Below are positions 53,311-62,000 of a stretch of DNA of 62,000 nucleotides, one piece after another (positions within the stretch are counted from its first letter, which is position 1; each line of letters starts with the position of its first letter). The notes under the pieces were generated by a model, which was not told the DNA's origin, ran no database searches, and saw only the letters and a list, made by a program, of their open reading frames with translations. The stretch is from NCBI GenBank assembly GCA_012295275.1, contig CM022670.1, positions 9,398,006-9,460,005 on the forward strand, in the 5' to 3' direction. The position numbers and the translations under genes were made by a program. Origin of the DNA: Chrysomallon squamiferum. Lineage: Eukaryota; Mollusca; Gastropoda; Neomphalida; Peltospiridae.

Positions 53311-54400
53311 CTAAACAAAATGCTGACCAGCTGTTTCGACTACTACTACCACAGAACGATAATTTAACGGTTCTAACTCTAAGTCATTTACTGACTATAC
53401 GTTTATATTAGTTATTACTTCAATCTTTCGTTAGTTTCAACTGTTGGTGAAACAGTCAATTCAAAGATAAATATCGCTCTAATGGTCTGAAAATAAAATT
53501 ATGCTATTAATTATCTAATTATTTTAGTCTGATATACAACAAAAGAAAACAGCCCTATACAATAACAATTAAAACTGTTCTGACATTATTTAATCTTTCG
53601 AAATCGGCGGCTTGGTCTGCATCAAGGGAATTATGGGAAATCATTACTCGGGATAAATCGCTGTCAAGCCGAAAACACATGTCGAATAACTTCGGAAAAG
53701 TATTTTAAGTTACGGAATTGAAAACATCTTCCGATATATATAAATATTCGAAATAAATATTTATCCCTTCCTTTTACAGATTATCATTATCATCATCTTT
53801 TTTTTTCTCTCTCTCTCTCTCTTTCTATCTTTGTCTCAAAATAGTGATACATGTAGTGAAACATTTTCAGTGGCAAATAATTAAATCAACAGTTACGTTA
53901 CAATACTAATGGGTTATTCAAATGAATATAATAAAAATTAAATGCGATTATGAAATAACTAAAAATTTTGTTTACAGATATATTCGTATCACCTATGTAT
54001 TTAAGCTAACATTTTTATTATTATTAATTGTTTTGTTTGTTTGTTTGTTGTTGTTTTTGTTTTTGTTTGTTTGTTTTGTTTGTTTGTTTGTTTGTTTTTT
54101 TTTTTTTTTTAAAGGAACAGATCCAAAGTACAAAAATCACCGTTGCTTCAAATGACGTAAAAATTTTAAACTAGAAGAGAAATTTGAAATTCCAAATACT
54201 CTACCCTGTATGCATTTTTATGAATTTACAAAATACACGAGAAAACACGAATGAGATTTATGGGTAAATTTAAATATCATCATATCATTAAAATCTACAA
54301 CCATAAAAGAAAAGAAAGAAAAAAAATATTTTGCTGAAGAGTGAATATTAACAGTTAGCGTTATAGCTAAGTAAAGATTACTTTTTTTGAACGAATGTGA
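53311..54400. promoter_or_regulatory. Shared upstream region of divergent ZNF451 and NRDC
   Basis: About 1.1 kb between the ZNF451 start codon and the candidate NRDC first exon. The stretch 53590-53700 has several CpGs and the string GGGAATTATGGGAAAT. It also contains a CT run (about 53799-53822) and a (TTTG)n/T run (54030-54110). The head-to-head arrangement suggests that the two promoters are close. No TATA box or start site can be assigned with confidence. Confidence 0.5.
54030..54110. repeat. (TTTG)n and T-run simple repeat
   Basis: TTTG units with TTG variants ending in a T run of about 15. Confidence 0.9.
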
Positions 54401-54579
54401 ACTGGAACGGCGAAGACCTATTTTCGAGGGGCTGCGGTCGGACGTCAGCAGACGTTAAGGGAAGCTGTCCAACGGCTAATATCTGGTTTAGACGTGCGCA
54501 GGGACGATATCAAAATAGTTTCAAACCTTCTCTGGGTGACTAACGACTGATGTGACTGTTAAATAATAATTTTATACTG
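54400..54579 (+). other. Candidate 5' UTR exon of nardilysin
   Basis: A conspicuously less AT-rich, CpG-containing stretch (GGGGCTGCGGTCGGACGTCA at its core) ends at a consensus donor, ACTGA/GTAAGT at 54579/54580. Its position upstream of the first NRDC coding exon and facing away from ZNF451 suits a non-coding first exon. The 5' end is unknown and there is no transcript evidence. Confidence 0.45.
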
Positions 54580-54642
54580 AGTAAGTTATTAATAGTTTAA
54601 AAGGTCAGGAATTCCAAAATACACATTAAATTTTCAGTAATT

Positions 54643-54933
54643 ATGCCTAAATAGTTACAAAGCTTTCACAAAAGATCAACAGTGCAAGGTGCAATTACAA
54701 CGCTGTATCCACTGATTAATAATATTAATAAAAATGAAAGAGTAGTTATTCCTTTGATGGTCGAACACACTAAGAAGCTAAAAGAGACTGCTGATTACAT
54801 GTACCAGAGTGACGATGCACTTCATATCAAAGGGCCCAATGATTTTTGCCAGTTAGCAAAAATGGCGAGAAAAGCGGATGTCGCTTTACCAAAAATCATG
54901 ATATTTGACGATTTTTCTCGACAATTTAAATAG
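54643..54933 (+). pseudogene. Unidentified protein-like frame with early stop
   Basis: A frame opening ATG-CCT-AAA-TAG is followed by 92 uninterrupted codons to a TAG at 54931. The composition is protein-like: ERVVIPLMVEHTKKLKE, ADYMYQSDDALHIKGPNDF, ADVALPKIMIFDDFSRQF. It is less AT-rich than the flanking intron. I do not recognise the family. It could be a retrocopied fragment or an exon whose splice sites I failed to see. It lies just downstream of the candidate NRDC first exon, in the NRDC 5' intron. Confidence 0.35.
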
Positions 54934-55240
54934 TGTCCATTACTAGACCAAAATATTATAAATTATAAAGAGAGAGAAAAAACAACAACAACAACAAAAA
55001 AAACCCCTCAAATATGTACCATCAGTTCAATCTGGCGATCACTATAAAACTAGAAGCAGAAGTACTCAGTACTGTCTCGGCCAAACGGCCGATATCAAAA
55101 CTGTCTATAGACTTGTTTACAGTGTTTTAAAAAATGATTTTATATATGTATATATATATTTGGGCAATTATTTTATTTTTCAATATACTTATATTTATTA
55201 TTTCAATCTATATGGATAGAAATAATAAATATGAGTATAT

Positions 55241-55287
<47 letters not shown>

Positions 55288-55741
55288 CAGGATCAATATT
55301 ACTAGACATTTATATATTTACGAGTACTTGTTAATTAGAACGATTACTCTCGATCACAGCAAATGACTTACTTTCATAAATCTTTTTTCGGAAGTTGAAT
55401 TTGATTTTCCCAACATTTTAATATTTATTTGTTTTTATTTATTATTATTATTATTATTTAAGATTTAAGGTTTCGCAATTTTAATGCAAAACTTATTTTG
55501 GTTCCAAACGTGAATACAAAAGGTGAGAAATCCAGCAGTAATAACAGAGTAAACGGGAATTTCCATTTTTATGGAACCTACTTCCTGTTTGAGAAAAACA
55601 CGTGTGTTCAGTACAGTTTAATGGGAATGGTGTTTTCTTAAGCAACAATTAAATATAACCTCAACGAAGTTAATATATTTTGAGGATTTTGTTTTGGTTA
55701 GTAATATTTTTAATATGAATGTTTCATTTCTATTTTATTTT

Positions 55742-55780
<39 letters not shown>

Positions 55781-56538
55781 TTTTTAAATCTATGATACTG
55801 ATAGTGATACAGTAATACTGATAGATAGTGATAGACAGTCTGATTCTTATGATTCTAGAAATCGAACAACTGACAGTTTGGTCATGAACATATATCAACA
55901 GTCGTATCTGTGTCTGCCAAATAGAAAGGTTATACAGAACTTCTGTTTAGACTCGGAATTAATAATCAATTAATCAATTATTATTTTTATTTATTTATTT
56001 TAACTTTATGTAAGGTAACAGTCTCCATAATAATTGATAAACTGAGATGATCAGTATTTATTATTTATTATTTGTTAAATTATGACACATATTGCCATAC
56101 ATTCTATATACAATGCTTAAAAATTAACAGTTTACCTATTAAATTATGTTTTCTGTTGTTTAAATGACAAAAATATGGGGCTAAAAATTCACTCTAACAT
56201 GACATAAAACACATATATACAGGAAATTCACTGTTTTTTAAATTTAAATTGATGATGCATATTTAAAGACATTTCAGTGAAGTGAGGATCAGTAATTCTT
56301 TTGTGCAGTAAATATCAATTCACTGTTGTTTGAGGCCCTTGTGTTTATTTGTTTATGCCAGTGATAAGAGTTAATGAAAAACACAGTCTTCAATATTATT
56401 TAAATATAATTTTAGTGCTGTAAAATTATATCAATATATGTAAACATTATTACTGACATAAAAGTTATGTTAAATTGTAATGGCCTACAAATATACATTT
56501 TTATTTCTGCAGTAACTGTTTTTGTGTTTTACTTTTAG
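54934..56538 (+). other. Remainder of the NRDC 5' intron
   Basis: AT-rich, with (AAT)n at 55242-55287 and (TA)n plus T run at about 55748-55786. No gene was recognised. The acceptor at its end reads TTTTACTTTTAG. Confidence 0.6.
55242..55287. repeat. (AAT)n microsatellite
   Basis: Pure AAT run in the NRDC 5' intron. Confidence 0.95.
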
Positions 56539-56567
56539 ATAACCATATGGCATTGAAATAAACATAC

Positions 56568-59500
56568 ATGTTAAAGCTGAAACCACTAATACTGTACAGA
56601 ATCTTCTTCAAGAAATTAACAAGTTTCATCATATTGCCTGTTCATCAACTTTTTGACATCAGAGTGAATACCTGTAAATTGATTAAAAAATCTTTATCGT
56701 CTTCTACATGTAAGTATTATTTTAAAATAATATTTATTTAGCATTTCCACATATAATAGAAAGTTAAAATAAGCAAAATTATAAAATCAAAAACTGTTGG
56801 ATATCTTTTAGGACCTTTTTTTTCCCAAAAAATATATTTATTTCCATAATAACATTTTGTAAATAACATTATTATTCCATGTTGAAATAAGTTTTTAGTA
56901 TATTATATTACTGTAAATATATTTGTGGTGATGCAAACATGTAACATAGTTACTGATCTGAAAGTATCAGTGCTACCATTGTCATGTCTCATACTGACAC
57001 CAGAATCACAAACCATCAGCCATTAAAAAGCACTGGTCTCAATTTAATGTTAGGTAAAATTTTCATCAGTTGTATTTCTTGGTACATGGTTAACATACAT
57101 TAAGCTTTTAATAAGATGTTCTCACATAAATTAATGGGTCCTTGAAAATATATTTTATATTATTCTAGCCTCTGGAATGTAAACCTCTTCTGTAATCTTA
57201 GTCATGCCATGTTGTTGTTGTTGGAAAAAAAAAGAAGAACCTGAACCTGAACCAGAACCACCACCCCCACCTCCTCCCCCCCACCTCCTCCTCCTCCTCC
57301 TCCACCACCACCACCACCACCACCACAATCTGAGTCACCACCCCCACCTCCACCTCCACCACCACCTCCAAAAGAAACTGTTAAAGGTAAAATTCCATCT
57401 TTCAGTTTTTTCAGCTTTACTTCTCTGTTATATATTTTATGGGATTTTTTTTTTTAATAATTAAATTAGGCAACAGTTTAATGGCTTACCTCTAAATTTG
57501 CAGTGAACAATCATGAAACTCCAGATTAAAGCTTTGAATTACACACGTGTCATTTAACACATAAAATATTTTATAGAGATGTAGCCTATTTTAGACCCTG
57601 ATTAGCATTTTTCAAGATAGAAGTCACCATCATTATCTGAAATCATTCTTTTAAAATAGATTTGTAGGTAGCCATAATATTAAATTGTTTGCAGTTTTCA
57701 ACACAGTTTTAACATTGTCTTGACTGAGGAATTTAAATTTATGGAAGCAACATATATATCAGGTAATTGTTATTTAAGTTGTAGAGAAAACCTTCTAACA
57801 AGTTATCAAAGAAATTTTCCATTATTCTTTATCACTTTTCTGCTGTGTGAGAAATTTTTACTTTACAAAGCATTACTTACATCTCTAATGTTGATAACAG
57901 ACCAATTTTGATTGGATTGTCATTGACTTTAATTCCTTTAGAGAAAACAATGCAGAAAATTTAGAGCTAGCTTCGTCCAAAAAACTATTGAGAAATATAA
58001 GTTAATAGATTTATCATTGACTGCCCATGGAAATAGCTGTCGCATAGAGCTTGTTGACATGTTTACCTCTTTGAAACTCTGTTTTCGTTGTTTTTGAAAT
58101 GTTGTTATTTTCAGATATTTGATGTAGATATGTTAAGTTGTGTTAAACTGAAGACAGTTATTCATTACTGAAACAAAACAGTATTGCATAGTGGATTAAT
58201 AAACATACACATTTACATCAGCTAATCCTCAAACAATAGGAATGGTATCTGGTTGTAACATCAGAACTGTTCAGAAAGAGGAATGATGTTGGTAGATGTG
58301 GTGAAGCCATCTTTAAATATGGTGCAAAAAATGTGATAATTAATTTTCATTTTGTAACACAATGCAAACTGACAAAGAACTAGTAACACAGAGAGAAAAA
58401 AAAATCTTTGAGATATTTTATATAAGGATATTTTTGATAATGGTTCTGGTGGCTATCATTAAATATCCTTTTCTGGTAGTGGTAGGTGAGGCATCTTCTT
58501 GTAAAAAAATGTTTACATACAACAATGCACAGATATACATATCATATGTTCACTTGAAGCCATTAGACTGCAGATAATATATCCCTTTTGAGAAGAATCT
58601 TTTTTATATAATTAAAAGTTAGTGAAAGCTTTGTTATTGTTTCATTTTTGTTAGATAATATATTATATTGTAACACAAACAATGGCAGTTATAAAAAATA
58701 AAAATCCCACAAAATTATTTTGGTTCTTATTTATATTCATATTGAATTTTTTTTTTTTTTTTAATTTTTTTTCTTCTTAATTTTAAAAATTTAGGTTTTT
58801 GTTTTCTTATTGCTGCATGAATGTTTTATTTGTTGTATTTAGCAATTATAAATATGGACACTAATTACAATTCAATTTTTCTTTATTTATTGTTTTTTTT
58901 ATGTTGTCTTGTTTGGAATTCTTAAAATATAATTTGATTACTCACAAATAATTTATGACATTCATTTAAAACCATTGGATCATGGACAACTCAAAATTCT
59001 TGCACAAACTAGTTTTTGCAAGGCAGTGTGAAATTGTGTGTTTTTTTGTTGATTTCCTTGTAAAAACAGCCTATGATTTTAATTCAAAAATATTAATAAC
59101 CGATACAAGCATTTACCCCTTTTCCTTTTCAGATTTTTATTTTAAAATAAGTAATGGTTTAGTAAATGTTTTAATTAAAATAATTGTGACTTTTATGAGT
59201 AACTATTTGTATAATTCTTTTTTCTTACAGTTACAAACTAACTTAATTGTAAACCATTTATTCATTAGTATTTAAACTGTATGTTTTGTTAGTAACACAT
59301 ATTAAACCTTGATTAATTTAAAGAAAATTTTTTTTTTTTTTTACAGAGAATGTATATTGGTATCAAATATTATATTTGTTTTTATTTTTTATTCTATATC
59401 TTGTTGTTTTACTGCTTTATTGCTTTTAATGTTTATGTGATTTATTTTTATTTTTCACCTTGTATGTTTTGTTAAACATTGACATACAACATTTCTGAAC

Positions 59501-60517
59501 AGCAATATATGTATCTGTGTTAAAGGACAACATTCTTTTCTTGTACAAAGTACGAAATAACCTGTTACCAGATTTTATATAACATCTGATCAATTACCAC
59601 TGCATCTGCCTTTGTTTGCTATATACAGTGTATGTGCCTGATTACCATACTGAATATTCATATTTGAATAGATAACAACAAACATGTGGGCAGCTTAATT
59701 CTTCAGGAAGTACATTCAAATTGACCCCTTTTTTAAAAATTATTCATGCTGTTAATTCACACCTTTGGTTTTTACCTTTATTTCTTCCTGCATTCTTAAC
59801 TTCATACTGAGTAAATTATTTGTAAGCTATGTCAATTATATTAATTAGTCAAATATTTTTAAAATTATTTTTGTTTTAGTCAAAAAAAATTTTTATTTTT
59901 GTATTTCAGACAGCCCATATGCTGATGCCAAAGGCATGGATGTAATAAAATCAGCCAATGACAAAAGGGAGTACAGGTAAATCTATATTTATATTAATTT
60001 TTTTTTATTAGAATAATATCATCAAAGTATTCTGATACTGTCAAAAACACACACACATACGCACATGCACATGTTTTTGGTAATAAAAAACAAAAGAAAA
60101 AAGAAAGAAGTAGTATATTTTAAAAAAGAAACGAATCAGACATTCCGGATATTTTGATTTTCCAAAGTGATTTATATTAGTGATAGTGCCCTATTTTATA
60201 TGGTTGGAAAGATAACATTTTTGAAATCTTTTTTCTTATTCTGAAAGGAAATAGATCACTTAATGGTGGCCTCAAGAGAAGACAATATCTAGTCTTGAGA
60301 TACTTAAGAGTCTTATTTATTTTATTTTTTTTTACTTTTCAGATAACCATTATGTATAAATTGTTTTAATTTATTTTTTAACTCTTTGAATGAATCAGAT
60401 TTAACAAATTCAAGATAAATTGTCATTTCTTTTATAACTGCTTGCTCTTTTAAAATCATGTCCAGCCAACCTATGCATATGTAATTATATATCAAATAAC
60501 CAAGCTGTTATAAAAAA

Positions 60518-60548
<31 letters not shown>

Positions 60549-62000
60549 TATATTATTAATTTTTTTTCCTCCACTTCCAAAATCAGAACTAAATTTAATT
60601 TCTTTATAGAGTTGTAAACCTTGACAATGGTTTGACGGCACTTTTGATATCAGATCCTGCATCTAAAGAAGATGAAAAAGAGAAAGTTTCAGAGTCAGAG
60701 AGTGAATCTGATGGTGATGAAGGTGAGGAAGAAGAACCAGAAGCTCCAGAGTGTAAGAAAAAAAAGAAATCACCCACTGCAACCAAAAAGGTAAATTTTC
60801 TATCATTTCTGAGTTAAATTTAATTCATATAATATATTGTAATTAATGATCTATATATACATACACATATATATATTTAAATTTAAATATATTTTTTAGC
60901 TGATTTTTTAGTTTTGTTTATTGCTGTGTAAAATGTTGTTAAATTTAAAATATATACATTTATAAATACCAAATAAGAGTAAATATGATGGCTGTTTTTT
61001 TAATTTTATTTTCAAAAGTCTGCAGCAGCTTTGTGCATTGGTGTAGGAAGTTTCTGTGATCCATCAGATATACTGGGCTTTGCTCATTTCTTAGAACACA
61101 GTATGTAAGATTTATATGTGGTTTTTTTTTTTTAATAATATCTAACTAAACAGCAGCTTAACTTCTGTAAACAAAATAATGTAGAAGTGTAAGAGCTCTT
61201 ACAAAAAATAATTAAATAATCACTAATGTTTTGGTTTTTTTAATTGTTTATTGTAAAATCTGTTATGAGTTACAGTGACATTTATTACTTTGGAATTTTT
61301 AAATGAATATATTTGTAATAAAAAATATTTTCAAAATACATATTTAGTAAAAAATGATTGTGTGAGGTAAAAACATGCTACATACAAATATCGTTGATGT
61401 ATTAAGTGTAATGTATAACAAGTATGATCAGACTTGTTTGAACATCTTTGTATTATTTTAGTGGCACTGAAAGGTTGATGGAGCATATATTTTTAAATAA
61501 ATAAATTTTATTACACAAAACACTCTAATGTTACAGTGGTTTTCATGGGAAGTAAAAAATACCCCAAAGAAAATGATATGGATGACTTCCTTGGAAAGCA
61601 TGGTGGTGAATCTAATGCTTGGACTGACTGTGAAAAAGTATGTTAATTTTTATACTTCTTTAATATATCTTTTCTACAAACAAAATTATTTAATTTAAAA
61701 TTATTAGAAGACAAAAATAGATGTACATACCATACAAACAAACAAAAAAAAAAAATAAATAAATAAATTTAAGTAAAATTAAAACAAATATGACTATAAT
61801 CATTTTGCTAAATTATTCAACAGTAATGCTTAATCAGAGATATGTCAAGTAACTGATCAGTTTATAAATGAAATTATAACTTTAGGAATTAAGATGATGA
61901 TATAATTTTGTTTCTATTAACTGAAATTGAAAATTATCCTATGATAAAAAAAATTGTTTTCATTTCTAGACCAATTTTTACTTTGACGTTCAGAAGAAAT
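56568..62000 (+). CDS. NRDC: Nardilysin, M16 metallopeptidase (5' part, runs off the window)
   Basis: Exons: 56568-56709 (coding part of an exon starting at 56539), 57202-57386, 59910-59976, 60610-60790, 61019-61100, 61537-61637 and 61970-62000 (cut by the edge). The core follows vertebrate nardilysin: NDKREYRVVNLDNGLTALLI, an acidic insert SESESESDGDEGEEEEPEAP, then IGVGSFCDPSDILGFAHFLE and HMVFMGSKKYPKENDMDDFL. HFLEH is the inverted HxxEH zinc site of M16 enzymes; it is split over exons 5 and 6 only after the second His. Nardilysin cleaves N-terminal to Arg at dibasic sites and also acts without catalysis in ectodomain shedding. The leader (residues 1-47) is basic and hydrophobic without acidic residues until Asp30, like a mitochondrial presequence. 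A second in-frame ATG sits at residue 49. Exon 2 has a one-base frame break in its proline run. An in-frame ATG-GCA-TTG-AAA-TAA ends six bases before the main ATG. Confidence 0.93.
57244..57386 (+). repeat. Proline-coding CCN repeat with frame break
   Basis: The exon opens MPCCCCWKKKEEPEPEPEPP and continues as CCA/CCT/CCC repeats. After the run of seven C at about 57275-57281, the start frame reads Leu/His repeats and has the wrong phase for the next exon. The +2 frame reads polyproline, QSE, more polyproline and KETVK, and joins exon 3 perfectly. One extra C would unite the two halves. Slippage in the assembly, an allele, or a real lesion would all look like this. Confidence 0.75.
57387..59909 (+). 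other. NRDC intron after the polyproline exon
   Basis: About 2.5 kb of AT-rich intron with T runs (for example 58748-58762). Plus-strand open frames here (57720-57911, 58362-58577, 58982-59275) have typical AT-rich chance composition and no family resemblance. Confidence 0.7.
60518..60548. repeat. (ATT)n microsatellite
   Basis: ATT run about 60 bases upstream of the NRDC acidic-insert exon. Confidence 0.95.

Noticed and set aside
57204-57464. Stand-alone 86-residue Cys/Pro/His protein
   Set aside because: The Leu/His half comes from the shifted frame after a C run. The upstream splice joins in frame to a nardilysin leader, and the +2 frame joins nardilysin exon 3, so it is part of NRDC.
58362-59275. 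Plus-strand frames of 71 and 97 codons in the NRDC intron
   Set aside because: Phe/Ile/Leu/Lys-rich composition typical of AT-rich non-coding DNA, with no exon-like boundaries or homologue.
1-62000. tRNA, rRNA, CRISPR, phage or bacterial operon content
   Set aside because: No cloverleaf with a B-box (GGTTCRANNCC), no rRNA-like block, and no spaced identical repeats were seen. The window is intron-bearing eukaryotic DNA.

Overview
The window is nuclear DNA from an animal: strongly AT-rich, intron-rich, and full of simple repeats such as (AAT)n, (GT)n, (ATAC)n and long A or T runs. It carries four protein-coding genes, rebuilt here exon by exon from GT-AG junctions with consistent codon phase. 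The proteins are clearly metazoan. The base composition and compact multi-exon genes fit a lophotrochozoan, probably a mollusc, but that is inference and no species can be named. There are no operons, ribosome binding sites, prokaryotic mobile elements or CRISPR arrays.

Layout, left to right. (1) Minus strand, CDS 3663-28531, nine coding exons, 1000 residues: a homologue of the vertebrate actin-capping regulator CRACD/KIAA1211 and its paralogue CRACDL. A probable non-coding first exon and promoter lie near 35077-35300. (2) 35.3-41.4 kb: intergenic, no gene recognised. (3) Plus strand, CDS 41459-44734, six exons, 216 residues: the UPF0462 protein C4orf33, here with an N-terminal signal peptide. 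(4) Minus strand, CDS 46418-53310, nine exons, 1152 residues: the ZNF451 orthologue, with N-terminal C2H2 fingers, a long disordered middle and a C-terminal PIN/NYN-like domain. (5) Plus strand, from 56568 to the window edge: the 5' part of nardilysin (NRDC), an M16 metallopeptidase, including its HFLEH zinc site and a shortened acidic insert.

C4orf33 and ZNF451 converge tail to tail. ZNF451 and NRDC diverge from a shared upstream region of about 1.1 kb. CRACD and C4orf33 diverge across 6 kb. I see no functional pathway joining the four genes; they look like ordinary neighbours.

The most interesting points are: the secreted form of C4orf33; loss in ZNF451 of the middle finger array and of the tandem SUMO-interacting N-terminus known from vertebrates; two in-frame nardilysin starts, one mitochondrial-like and one with a cysteine cluster; a one-base frame break in nardilysin's polyproline exon; and a 27-bp coding minisatellite in the CRACD-like gene. 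I did not find a wholly new biological system, and most of the non-coding sequence is featureless AT-rich DNA.
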